Positions 19,040 through 27,208 of a stretch of 64,000 nucleotides of DNA are shown piece by piece. How positions within the stretch are numbered: position 1 is the first letter of the stretch; every line of letters starts with the position of its first letter. Under the pieces are notes generated by a model. The model searched no databases. It was not told the origin of the DNA and worked only from the letters and a program-made list of their open reading frames with translations. The position numbers and the translations under genes are program-made. Source of the stretch: Mycobacteroides chelonae (GTDB taxonomy: Bacteria; Actinomycetota; Actinomycetes; Mycobacteriales; Mycobacteriaceae); contig NZ_CP050145.1 in assembly GCF_016767715.1 (NCBI RefSeq), positions 4,526,001 to 4,590,000 of the forward strand, read 5' to 3'.

Positions 19040-19978
19040 ATGTCCGATCGTAGTTATCAGCCGACCCTGGTCGGCCTGCGCGCTTTCGTGGCTATCGCAC
19101 GTAAACGCCACTTCGGCAGCGCCGCCGCCGAGCTCGGAGTGAGTCAGCCCTCGCTGTCGCAGGCCCTGTCCATGCTCGAAGAGGGGCTGGGGGTGCGGCT
19201 CGTCGAGCGCAACACCCGCAAGGTGCTGCTCACTCCGGAGGGCGAGGCGCTACTGGAGAAGGCCACCAGCGCGCTGGATGCGGTCGACGAATTCACCTCG
19301 GCCGCAAGCGGGGTACGCGATCCGTTTGCGCAGACGCTGCGACTCGGCTTGATTCCCACGGTGGCCCCCTATGTGCTGCCCATGGTGCTCAGCGGACTGT
19401 CCCGTGAGTTCCCGGAGATGTCCTTGCGGGTCACCGAGGACCAGACCGGCCGGCTGCTGCGGTCGCTGGCCGACGGGTCCCTGGATGTAGCGGTCATGGC
19501 GCTGCCCGCGCAAACTCCCGGCATGGCGGAGATTCCCATGTACCGGGAAGATTTCGTTCTCGCCCTGCCGTCCGGACATCCGCTTGCCGGCAGCACGAAG
19601 GTCGAGCCCGCCGATCTGGCGAATATGCCGCTGTTGTTGCTGGACGAAGGACATTGCCTGCGCGATCAGGCTCTGGAGGTATGCCAACTCGCGGGAGTGC
19701 GGCCCGATCTCGGACACACCCGTGCGGCCTCGCTGGCCACCGCTGTGCAGTGCGTCGAGGGCGGCCTCGGCGTCACGCTCATCCCGGGCACCGCGGTCAC
19801 CGCCGAGACCGCCAGCGGCGGACTGGCCACCGCCACCTTCGCGTCACCGGTACCAGGCCGCCGGATCGGATTGGTGTACCGCGCGATCAGCGGCCGGGAA
19901 GACGCCTACCGACGGCTGGCCGAGCTGCTGACCCAACTTGTCGCGGCCGTGCACCCGGTCTTGGCTGAGGCGGTCTAA
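19040..19978 (+). CDS. oxyR: Hydrogen-peroxide sensor OxyR (LysR family)
   Basis: A 312-aa LysR regulator. The N-terminal helix-turn-helix is [24 protein letters not shown] (core [14 protein letters not shown], about residues 33-46). The redox cysteines Cys206 and Cys215 in [14 protein letters not shown] are nine residues apart, as are Cys199/Cys208 of E. coli OxyR. The gene looks intact, unlike the broken oxyR of M. tuberculosis. ATG 19040 is chosen by homology; an upstream in-frame start at 18968 would give an unrelated 24-residue extension. It overlaps the stop of the convergent lyase gene by four bases. Confidence 0.94.
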   Translation: MSDRSYQPTLVGLRAFVAIARKRHFGSAAAELGVSQPSLSQALSMLEEGLGVRLVERNTRKVLLTPEGEALLEKATSALDAVDEFTSAASGVRDPFAQTLRLGLIPTVAPYVLPMVLSGLSREFPEMSLRVTEDQTGRLLRSLADGSLDVAVMALPAQTPGMAEIPMYREDFVLALPSGHPLAGSTKVEPADLANMPLLLLDEGHCLRDQALEVCQLAGVRPDLGHTRAASLATAVQCVEGGLGVTLIPGTAVTAETASGGLATATFASPVPGRRIGLVYRAISGREDAYRRLAELLTQLVAAVHPVLAEAV

Positions 19979-20739
19979 CGCCAGCGGGCCAGGATTTCCT
20001 CGGCCCGGGCCGAGAGTGCGCGCTGCAGAAACGGCCCGAAACTGATCCGCCCAACGCCCAACGGACCAAACGAGGCCGGATCATCCACATCGGGCAGCGC
20101 GATCGCGTTCACCGGAAGCGGCAGCTCAGATGTCAAGCGTCGCTGCACATCCGGATCATGACGGCCTACCGGGTACAGCGAGTCGGCGCCCGCCTCGGCA
20201 GCGAGCGTTAACCGCGCGATGGCCCGATCCACCCGGTCCGACTCGTCCCCGATTTGGCGCAGGAGGATGTCCGTCCGCGCGTTGATCACTACCGGCACGC
20301 CCGACTCATCGGCCGCAACCCGCAGTGCCCCAACAAGATCGGCGTGCTCCTGCGGCTCACGAATCCGGCCGCCTTCGCTATGTACCGAGTCCTCGATGTT
20401 CAGACCGACCGCACCCGCCTCGATCAGTCCCTCGATGAGCCGCTGTGGCGTCTGCGCATAGCCGGACTCGATATCAACGGACACCGGCAGGTCGACCGCG
20501 GCGGTGATCTGCGAGACCCGTGCCACCACGTCCTCGAATGACATGCCCTCCGCATCGGCCTTACCCACCGAATCGGCGAGCGGATGCGAACCCACCGTCA
20601 ACGCCGCAAATCCGGCATCGGCGGCGAGCTTCGCGGACCAGGCATCCCACACCGTCGGCAGGAAGACCGGGTCACCCGGCACATGAAGCGATTTCAGCAG
20701 AACGGCCTTAGCGGCAAGATCACCGGAGGTGTTGGTCAT
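19975..20739 (-). CDS. Isocitrate lyase / PEP mutase family protein
   Basis: A 254-aa TIM-barrel protein of the PEP mutase/isocitrate lyase superfamily. Metal-site residues appear in [13 protein letters not shown] (near 85-97) and GLNIEDSVH (near 115). The loop before them is [18 protein letters not shown]. The short length and missing KKCGH-type loop exclude a true isocitrate lyase; the family includes oxaloacetate-, methylisocitrate- and phosphonate-cleaving enzymes. ATG 20739 is chosen over a TTG at 20751. It shares orientation with the GntR gene 29 bp upstream and may belong to that operon, giving a C-C bond lyase for the island; this is inference. Confidence 0.8.
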   Translation of the reverse strand: MTNTSGDLAAKAVLLKSLHVPGDPVFLPTVWDAWSAKLAADAGFAALTVGSHPLADSVGKADAEGMSFEDVVARVSQITAAVDLPVSVDIESGYAQTPQRLIEGLIEAGAVGLNIEDSVHSEGGRIREPQEHADLVGALRVAADESGVPVVINARTDILLRQIGDESDRVDRAIARLTLAAEAGADSLYPVGRHDPDVQRRLTSELPLPVNAIALPDVDDPASFGPLGVGRISFGPFLQRALSARAEEILARWR

Positions 20740-20768
20740 GCCTACATCCAACCCCGTCCCGCACGGAT

Positions 20769-21461
20769 TTACTCCACCGATGCGCCCGCGGAGCCGCGCC
20801 GTGCCATAAGGCGCGCAACCGCATCGTGCATATGCTCCTCGATCAATCGATACGCAGCAGGCGCATCACCGGCGCCGATCGCCGCGCACAGGACCTCATG
20901 CTCACGGACCTGTTCCGTCAGGTCCGGGTAGGCGCCCTGCAGTTCCCCCAGCAGCATCCGGGTCTCCAGCAGCAGGGTGCGCATGGCGCGGCGCAGCCGG
21001 GGGCTTCCCGAGGAGTCCACCAGCACCTCGTGAAAGTCCTGATCGGCGTCGGTCACCGCGACGATATCGCCGCGAGCGGCGGCCTCCGTCATCACCGCCA
21101 CGGGCACGAGCAGCCGCCGGTAAGCGGTGACGGTGTCGCCGGACATGATGCATTCCAACGCCGCTCGTTCGATGGCTGCCCGCGACCGGTAGACATCGTG
21201 GACGTCTTCATCGGTCAGCTCGATGACGAAGATGCCGCGATTGCGCTCACTGCGCAGCAGACCCTCCGACACCAGGCGCTGCATCGCTTCGCGTAGTGGT
21301 CCACGGGAGACCGCGAACCGCGCGGCCAATGACGCCTCCCCCAGCTGGGCGCCTGGCGCCAGCACACCGCGCATGATCGCGATGCGCAACCGTTCGGCGA
21401 TCAGTTCGGCGGTGGATTGCCGTTCCAGGGGCGCGAACTCCTCAGGTACCAGCGTCGTCAT
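20769..21461 (-). CDS. GntR-family regulator with FCD domain
   Basis: A 230-aa transcription factor. The N-terminal winged helix is ASLAARFAVSRGPLREAMQRL (core AARFAVSRGPLREA, about residues 45-58). The all-helical FCD ligand domain follows, with metal-binding-type His/Asp residues (DQDFHEVLVDSSG near 142). FCD regulators usually sense small carboxylic acids. Its ATG lies 20 bp inside the preceding racemase-like gene, with AGGAGA as ribosome site, so it belongs to that operon. Two identical palindromes at 22985 and 27179 are the likely operators. Confidence 0.88.
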   Translation of the reverse strand: MTTLVPEEFAPLERQSTAELIAERLRIAIMRGVLAPGAQLGEASLAARFAVSRGPLREAMQRLVSEGLLRSERNRGIFVIELTDEDVHDVYRSRAAIERAALECIMSGDTVTAYRRLLVPVAVMTEAAARGDIVAVTDADQDFHEVLVDSSGSPRLRRAMRTLLLETRMLLGELQGAYPDLTEQVREHEVLCAAIGAGDAPAAYRLIEEHMHDAVARLMARRGSAGASVE

Positions 21462-22179
21462 GTCGTCTCCTGAAAAGCCGCCCCAAACCCGGAAAATCGG
21501 GCACCTCTTTGATTAATCGCAAACCTTCCCACACCGTGACCTGGTTCGCGGTCAATACCACCTTGTCCAGCCGAGATTCGAGCCGCTCAACGTGCGCGAC
21601 GGTGTGCATGGCGGTGTCGGGAATCAACAGCGCCTCGGCGTCTGGATGGTCGTGGGCATCTGCCAGCTCGTCGACCTGGCTCGCGGTAAGCCGGCCCACC
21701 TCGGCCGCCGTGTCGATGCCCGCCTCGCCCATCGACACAACCTCAATGTCGTGCGCGGCCAGAAATGCGACGAACAGCTCGGCGATATCGCGCGGATAGC
21801 TCGCAGCCACCGCCACTTTCGAAATCCCGAGTGCTACGGCCGCGTTGACGAAGGCGAAGGACGTGCTCGACGCAGGCGTACCGCTGGACTCGGACAGGAG
21901 CGCCACTTGATGCGCCGCGCCCTGCGGACCGTAGACAAAGCTGCCCGAGGTGCACGCCCACACCACAGCACCCGGTTCATGAGGGCGCAGCAGCCGAGCA
22001 CCCTCGGCGAGTTTCTCCGGACTGCCCAGATCGAGCAGTTCGGGCACGGCATGCAGATCGGTGCCGTAGATGTGCACGACGGGGAAGTTCATATCCAACT
22101 GGCGCGCCACCAGGGGGTAGTCCGACTCAGCCGCGTGATCCGGGTAGATAAATCCCACCGTCGGACGCGTATTACTCAC
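21442..22179 (-). CDS. Maleate isomerase / Asp-Glu racemase family protein, one-cysteine form
   Basis: A 245-aa protein of the aspartate/glutamate racemase-maleate isomerase-arylmalonate decarboxylase superfamily. The first catalytic site is kept (WACTSGSF, Cys76). At the second site the sister gene has SCTNL, but this protein has IPDTAM with Asp188, so a two-cysteine isomerisation is unlikely. GTG 22179 is chosen because GGAGGAGG lies a few bases upstream; ATG 22200 is in frame but its leader would consist of that ribosome site. It overlaps the previous stop by eight bases. It may be a divergent partner subunit or a decarboxylase-type enzyme. Confidence 0.8.
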   Translation of the reverse strand: MSNTRPTVGFIYPDHAAESDYPLVARQLDMNFPVVHIYGTDLHAVPELLDLGSPEKLAEGARLLRPHEPGAVVWACTSGSFVYGPQGAAHQVALLSESSGTPASSTSFAFVNAAVALGISKVAVAASYPRDIAELFVAFLAAHDIEVVSMGEAGIDTAAEVGRLTASQVDELADAHDHPDAEALLIPDTAMHTVAHVERLESRLDKVVLTANQVTVWEGLRLIKEVPDFPGLGRLFRRRHDDAGT

Positions 22180-22939
22180 TCGAACCTCCTCCGAAGACAT
22201 CGCGAAGCCACTTACCGGGCCCCATCATGGGAAGACTCATCCGGTCCAGACAGGCCCAAATGGTCAGTTGGTTGGCCGTCAACACCGGCTTGCCGAGCAG
22301 CCGTTCCAACGGCTCGATCACGTCATAGGTGCGCAGATTGGTACAGCTGACGAAAATCGCTTCGGCATCATCGGTGTCGGCAGCGAGAATTCGCTCGGCG
22401 ACGGTGCGGTAGTTGACCTTCCAGATGCCCCCGCCCAGGCCCAGATGATCTGTCCGCACCACCGTTACACCCAACTCCCCCAGGAACTTGGCGAGCAGCT
22501 CGGTCAGCTCGGCGTCGTAGGGCGTGATGACGCTGATCCGGCCGATACCCAGGGCGGTCACGGCCTCCGCCAGCGCGCCGGAGGTGGTGACAGCAGACTT
22601 GGCACCAGTCGCCATGATGGCCTCGACCAGCGACCGCTCGTGTTCGACACCGCGAATGAAACTGCCCGAAGTACACAGGTATGCAACGACTTCCGGCTCG
22701 ACGTGCAGGACATCGCGGGTGGCCGCCTGCAGGTGAGCGGTATTGGAAACCAACTCGGCCATGGCCCTGCTCACCGGTACCGGCTCATACGGGGTACGGG
22801 CCAGATGCAGCGATACCTCGGCCGGAACCCAACGCCACAGCTCACGCTCCAGCGCAAGGTCGAAAGGCGCAATGATGCCGATGCCGCGCTGATCAGCCGA
22901 CTCCGAGAAATCGGGAAGAGACGAGAAATCCACCGGCAA
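22172..22939 (-). CDS. Maleate cis-trans isomerase-like enzyme, two-cysteine form
   Basis: A 255-aa member of the maleate isomerase / arylmalonate decarboxylase family. Both catalytic cysteines are present: Cys89 in YLCTSGSF and Cys199 in VSCTNLRT, the pattern of maleate isomerase (maleate to fumarate) and Asp/Glu racemases. It is the first gene of the left arm of the catabolic island and is followed by its one-cysteine paralogue and the GntR gene. The start is weak: TTG 22939 or GTG 22933. With the amidase next door, a maleamate-like route to fumarate is conceivable; substrate is inference. Confidence 0.82.
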   Translation of the reverse strand: MPVDFSSLPDFSESADQRGIGIIAPFDLALERELWRWVPAEVSLHLARTPYEPVPVSRAMAELVSNTAHLQAATRDVLHVEPEVVAYLCTSGSFIRGVEHERSLVEAIMATGAKSAVTTSGALAEAVTALGIGRISVITPYDAELTELLAKFLGELGVTVVRTDHLGLGGGIWKVNYRTVAERILAADTDDAEAIFVSCTNLRTYDVIEPLERLLGKPVLTANQLTIWACLDRMSLPMMGPGKWLRDVFGGGSSE

Positions 22940-22984
22940 GACCTAACACTCGCAGCATCGCTCCGCGCTCCGAGCGATCACTCA

Positions 22985-22998
22985 GATTGTTGACAATC
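22985..22998. promoter_or_regulatory. GntR operator copy 1 (GATTGT-TG-ACAATC)
   Basis: Perfect 14-bp palindrome-type site GATTGTTGACAATC (6-bp arms, 2-bp centre) in the 85-bp gap between the two divergent arms of the catabolic island. An identical copy lies at 27179-27192. TTGT-N2-ACAA is a typical GntR/FCD recognition pattern. Confidence 0.7.
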
Positions 22999-23024
22999 AT
23001 ACGATATCTCCATACCGTGTCAAC

Positions 23025-23990
23025 GTGAGCGCGCGCCCGATTCTCGCGGATGAGCAGCTTGCGCGAAGACCAGTGGTGGCCGTGCAGCACTCACCTCATT
23101 CGATACCGGACCGACTCGACACCATGGCCGCGTCCGCTGAGCTACGACTGGTGGAATCGGACCAACTCGCCACGGCGCTGCCCGGAGCCGAGATCCTCTT
23201 CGTCTACGACTTTCGTTCCTCGGCGCTGCGCGAAACATGGTCCGCCGCAGACTCATTACGCTGGGTGCAGATCGCGGCCACGGGTGCCGATCCGGTGCTG
23301 TTCGATGAACTCGTCGAGAGTGACGTGGTACTGACCAATTCCCGCGGTCTGTTCGAGCGCCCCATCGCCGAGTACGTGCTGGCACAGATCCTGGCTTTCG
23401 CCAAGGACATTCGCCGTTCCACGCGCGCCCAGGCCGCGCTGAGCTGGCGCCATTTCGAATCAGAATCCATCGAAGGTGTGCCCGTAGCGGTACTCGGTAC
23501 CGGACCGATCGGCCAGGCCATCGCCGCCCTATTGGCCGCGGTGGGCATGCGGGTTACCGTGCTCGGCAGAACCGAATCCGCCGAGTTGTCTTCCCATGTA
23601 GCCGATGTCGAGTATCTGGTGCTCGCCGCTCCGCTTACCGCGCGCACGCACGGAATTGTCAACGCACGCGTGCTCTCGGCGATGCCAACGTCAGCCCGGC
23701 TGATCAATGTGGGCCGTGGCGAGCTGGTGGGCACGTGGGATCTGGTGTCCGCGCTGAATCAGGGAGCCATTGCCGGGGCCGCATTGGATGTCACCGATCC
23801 CGAGCCGCTGCCGGTGGGACATCCTCTGTGGCGCACGCCGAATACGTACATCACCCCGCATAACAGTGGCGATGTACACGGATGGACCGACCGTCTTCAG
23901 GACCAGTTTGTCGCCAACTTCGACCGCTATCTGCGTGGCGAGGAACTTCTGAATATCGTCGACAAGGACAGGATGCACCGCAATGCATGA
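23025..23990 (+). CDS. D-isomer-specific 2-hydroxyacid dehydrogenase
   Basis: NAD(P)-dependent dehydrogenase of 321 aa interconverting a 2-hydroxy acid and a 2-oxo acid. The Rossmann motif is LGTGPIGQA (about residues 159-167). The catalytic Arg is in NVGRGELV, Glu in DPEPLP and His in TPHNSG, so the active site is complete. GTG 23025 is used. The gene overlaps the amidase start by eight bases, and its promoter carries the GntR operator. It probably handles a hydroxy- or keto-dicarboxylate formed in the pathway. Confidence 0.88.
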   Translation: MSARPILADEQLARRPVVAVQHSPHSIPDRLDTMAASAELRLVESDQLATALPGAEILFVYDFRSSALRETWSAADSLRWVQIAATGADPVLFDELVESDVVLTNSRGLFERPIAEYVLAQILAFAKDIRRSTRAQAALSWRHFESESIEGVPVAVLGTGPIGQAIAALLAAVGMRVTVLGRTESAELSSHVADVEYLVLAAPLTARTHGIVNARVLSAMPTSARLINVGRGELVGTWDLVSALNQGAIAGAALDVTDPEPLPVGHPLWRTPNTYITPHNSGDVHGWTDRLQDQFVANFDRYLRGEELLNIVDKDRMHRNA

Positions 23991-25374
23991 ACCCACCGAT
24001 CCCACCGAGATGACCGCTCTGGAGCTGGTGGCTGCCTACACCTCGGGGGAACTTTCTCCGGTGGAGGCGACAGCCGCGGTGTTGTCCAAAATCGCCCAAA
24101 CCGACAGCGCTATCAATGCTTACTGCCTCGTCGACGAGGAAGCCGCTCTGGCAGCGGCCACACAATCCGAGGAGCGATGGCACGGCCACTACACCCGTGG
24201 GCTGCTCGACGGGGTGCCGATCTCCATCAAGGACGTCTTCCTGACCCAGAACTGGCCGACCCTGCGAGGCTCGGGCCTGGTCGATCCGGCCGGCCCATGG
24301 GAGGCAGATAGCCCCGCTGTACATCGCATCCGGGCCGACGGCATGGTCATGGTCGGCAAGACCACCACGCCCGAGCTGGCCTGGAAGGGGGTTACCGATA
24401 GCCGTCAGCGCGGGATCACCCATAACCCGGCCGACCCGCGCCGCACGGCAGGCGGGTCTTCCGGCGGCAGCGCGGCTGCGGTGGCCGCCGGCATGGGCCC
24501 GATGTCCATCGGCACCGACGGTGGGGGCAGCATCCGGATACCCGCCAGCTTCTGCGGCGTAGTCGGTTTCAAACCCACGCACGGCCGGGTCCCGATGTAT
24601 CCGATCAGCCCCTTCGGGCCGCTGGCACACGGTGGCCCGATAACTCGAACGGTGGAAGACGCTGCGCTGCTGATGGACATCATCAGCCTGCCGGACCACC
24701 GAGATCCCACCTCGCAGCCGCCCACCCTCACCACCTACCGCTCGCAGGTCTACCGGGATATGACAGGCCTGGATATCGCTTACTCACCCACGCTCGGCTA
24801 CGCCGACGTCGATCCCGAGGTCGCCGACCTGGTCGAAAACGCAGTGAACGCCCTTGACGAGGCCGGGTTGCCCGTGACCCACGCAGATCCGGGATTCTCC
24901 GACCCTATCGATGCCTTCGAAATCCTATGGGCCGCAGGGGCAGCCGCCAGTCTCAACAACTATGGCACCCTCAGCGAGGTACGCGACGGGATAGATCCAG
25001 GGCTGGCCCAGATGTGGGACATCGGCCTTGAGGCCTCCGCCACCGAGTATCTGGGAGCACGCAACGCCTGTGTAGAACTGGGCGCCATCATGGGTGCTTT
25101 CCACGAGATCCACAACGTGCTCATCACCCCGACCGTGCCGATCCCCGCGTTCCCGTTGGGCGCCGACGTCCCGCCGAACTCAGGGATGCGCTGGTGGGCA
25201 CAGTGGACACCATTCACTTACCCGTTCAACATGACTCAGCAGCCGGCCCTGTCGATTCCGGTGGGCCGCACCTCAACAGGGCTGCCGGTCGGCATGCAGA
25301 TCATCGGCCCGCGGCACAGCGACGACCTGGTGCTGGCGGTCGGCCATTTCGCCGAGCGGGTGCTCGCGGGTTAG
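23983..25374 (+). CDS. Amidase-signature family amidohydrolase
   Basis: A 463-aa amidase releasing ammonia or an amine from a carboxamide. The Ser-cisSer-Lys triad is present: Lys83 in GVPISIKDVF, the cis-Ser in GGSSGGSAAA (158-166) and the nucleophile Ser183 in GTDGGGSIRIPAS. Its start lies inside the end of the 2-hydroxyacid dehydrogenase gene, so the two are translationally coupled. The family's range (maleamate, nicotinamide-like, aryl amides) does not fix the substrate. Confidence 0.88.
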   Translation: MHEPTDPTEMTALELVAAYTSGELSPVEATAAVLSKIAQTDSAINAYCLVDEEAALAAATQSEERWHGHYTRGLLDGVPISIKDVFLTQNWPTLRGSGLVDPAGPWEADSPAVHRIRADGMVMVGKTTTPELAWKGVTDSRQRGITHNPADPRRTAGGSSGGSAAAVAAGMGPMSIGTDGGGSIRIPASFCGVVGFKPTHGRVPMYPISPFGPLAHGGPITRTVEDAALLMDIISLPDHRDPTSQPPTLTTYRSQVYRDMTGLDIAYSPTLGYADVDPEVADLVENAVNALDEAGLPVTHADPGFSDPIDAFEILWAAGAAASLNNYGTLSEVRDGIDPGLAQMWDIGLEASATEYLGARNACVELGAIMGAFHEIHNVLITPTVPIPAFPLGADVPPNSGMRWWAQWTPFTYPFNMTQQPALSIPVGRTSTGLPVGMQIIGPRHSDDLVLAVGHFAERVLAG

Positions 25375-25381
25375 GCCCAAA

Positions 25382-25876
25382 CTAAGCCCGCGCGAAGGCC
25401 AACTGCTCGCCCTGAACGCCCGTGAGCCACAGATCCTGGCAGGCGGCCGCGATATCGGCCAGACCCTCTTCGATGGTCGCGAACACATTCCCGGGCACCC
25501 ATCCGGCGTCCCCGTTGATCAGCAGATTGTTGCGGCCATAGAAGATCGCCAGATCGGTGGCGCCCTGCGCCGAATGCGCTTCCGATCCCGGCTCGTACCC
25601 GTAGGCGGGGTTACCGATCTCCCATGGCTCGAACCCAAAGAAGCACACATCCCCGGGGATCGGGGTGATGGTTGGATTCTCCCGGCCGGGCGCCGGCAGT
25701 AACGGCGGCAACAGGGTGTACACCTCGTTGCGCGCATACTTTGCGTGGTACGCCTGCCCAACCACAGGTAGTGAGTTCCATACCGTTTCACAGGTTCTCG
25801 GTGCCTCAGCGTCGAGCAGCCGGGCACGGCAGGTCACGCCCCTCTTGGTCAGCGTGATGGATATATAACGATCCAT
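25382..25876 (-). CDS. DUF3830 family protein
   Basis: A 164-aa protein recognised as DUF3830, a family predicted to have a cyclophilin-like barrel and of unknown function. It contains GDVCFFGFEPWEIG (about 95-108) and IFYGRNNLLINGDAGWVPGN region near 130. The ATG at 25876 overlaps the aminotransferase stop by one base, so the two are coupled. Genes of this family are recalled beside racemase, amidase and hydantoinase-like genes, supporting a role in the same catabolic route. Confidence 0.8.
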   Translation of the reverse strand: MDRYISITLTKRGVTCRARLLDAEAPRTCETVWNSLPVVGQAYHAKYARNEVYTLLPPLLPAPGRENPTITPIPGDVCFFGFEPWEIGNPAYGYEPGSEAHSAQGATDLAIFYGRNNLLINGDAGWVPGNVFATIEEGLADIAAACQDLWLTGVQGEQLAFARA

Positions 25877-27120
25877 CACAGCTCCGCCAACACGGTGCTC
25901 CAGATGCCCAGGGCATCGGATATCTGATCGGCCGTCACTACCAGGGGTGGAATCATCCGCACCACATTCATATGAGGACCGCACATCAGCAGGAGCAGCC
26001 CCTTCTCGGCCGCCAATGCCTGGGCCCGGGCGGCGAGCTGGGCCGCAGGCCTGCCGCCGGCACTGAACTCCACACCTACCATCAACCCCAGACCGCGCAC
26101 ATCACCGTCAATCCCTCTCTCGGCAGCAATCTTTCGCGCACCGTCGAGAAGCTCCCGGCCACGCGCCCGAGCGTTCTCGACAAGCCGTTCCTCGTCGATC
26201 ACGTCGAGGGTGGCCAGCGCAGCCGCACAGGCAACGGCATTGGCGCCATAGGTGCCGCCCTGCGAACCGGGCCAGGCACGCCCCATCAGCTCGGCAGAGG
26301 CCGCGATACCCGAGATGGGGAACCCGCTGGCGATTCCCTTGGCCATCACCAGGATGTCTGGCGTCACGCCAAAGTGCTGATGGCCGAAATACTCTCCGGT
26401 GCGGCCGAATCCGGTCTGCACCTCGTCAACCACCAGCAGGATGCCGTGCTGGCGAGCGCGTTCGGCGACGCCGTTGAGGAACTCGGTGTTGGCGGGGATG
26501 TAACCGCCCTCGCCCAACACCGGTTCGATGACCATCGCTGCCACCTGATTGGGTGCCGTCGCGGTGGCGAACAGGTAGTCCAGCTCTTGCAGCGCGAACC
26601 GGGTGGCGTCGGTCTCGCTCCAGCCATACCGATACGCCGTCGGGAAAGGAGCCGTGTACACGCCGGCCATCAAGGGGCCGATTCCCGATGAGAATCGTGG
26701 CCCCGAGGTGGTCATGGTGGCCGCGGCCAGGGTACGTCCGTGGAATCCACCTTGGAACACAACGATGTTCGGGCGGCCGGTGGCCTGCCGCGCCAACCGC
26801 ACGGAGGCCTCGATGGCCTCGCTGCCCGAGTTGGCGAAGAACAACGAATCCAGATCCGCAGGCAACACATCGCCAAGACGGCGCACCAGGTTCTGCAATG
26901 GTCGATGCATCACCGTGGTGTACTGCCCGTGAATGAGCGTGGCCACCTGCCGTTGCGCGGCCTCGACCACACGAGGATGGCAGTGACCCGTACTCACGAC
27001 ACCGATACCCGCAGTGAAATCCAGGTATTCACGGTCACTTTCGTCATACAGATAGCAACCCTGGCCTCGCACCGCCACCACCGAGGTGGCCTGCTTGAGC
27101 ACGGGCGATAACGCAGTCAC
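25876..27120 (-). CDS. Class III aminotransferase, 4-aminobutyrate type
   Basis: PLP-dependent aminotransferase of 414 aa, GabT-like, moving an omega-amino group to 2-oxoglutarate. Family landmarks are FANSGSEAIEASVRLAR (near 97), VVDEVQTGFGRTGEYFGH (near 230) and the PLP lysine in ILVMAKGIASGFP (near 262). GTG 27120 is chosen because GGAAGGG lies just upstream. An in-frame ATG at 27162 exists only because a 22-bp tandem duplication created an upstream reading frame. Paired with the divergent semialdehyde dehydrogenase it resembles a GABA or beta-alanine degradation module. Confidence 0.88.
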   Translation of the reverse strand: MTALSPVLKQATSVVAVRGQGCYLYDESDREYLDFTAGIGVVSTGHCHPRVVEAAQRQVATLIHGQYTTVMHRPLQNLVRRLGDVLPADLDSLFFANSGSEAIEASVRLARQATGRPNIVVFQGGFHGRTLAAATMTTSGPRFSSGIGPLMAGVYTAPFPTAYRYGWSETDATRFALQELDYLFATATAPNQVAAMVIEPVLGEGGYIPANTEFLNGVAERARQHGILLVVDEVQTGFGRTGEYFGHQHFGVTPDILVMAKGIASGFPISGIAASAELMGRAWPGSQGGTYGANAVACAAALATLDVIDEERLVENARARGRELLDGARKIAAERGIDGDVRGLGLMVGVEFSAGGRPAAQLAARAQALAAEKGLLLLMCGPHMNVVRMIPPLVVTADQISDALGIWSTVLAEL

Positions 27121-27128
27121 GGCATCCC

Positions 27129-27172
27129 TTCCACTGACATACTCAGAACTTTCCACTGACATACTCAGAACT
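27129..27172. repeat. 22-bp perfect tandem duplication in a promoter region
   Basis: Two exact 22-bp copies, 27129-27150 and 27151-27172, of a unit starting TTCCACTGACATACTCAG. They lie between the aminotransferase start and the GntR operator. Because 22 is not a multiple of three the copies read in different frames. Confidence 0.95.
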
Positions 27173-27178
27173 ATTGTC

Positions 27179-27192
27179 GATTGTTGACAATC
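27179..27192. promoter_or_regulatory. GntR operator copy 2 (GATTGT-TG-ACAATC)
   Basis: Exact copy of the 14-bp site at 22985-22998, here in the divergent gap between the aminotransferase and the aldehyde dehydrogenase. It lies 16 bp before the dehydrogenase ATG. Confidence 0.7.
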
Positions 27193-27208
27193 TCCCTAGC
27201 ATGGTGGC

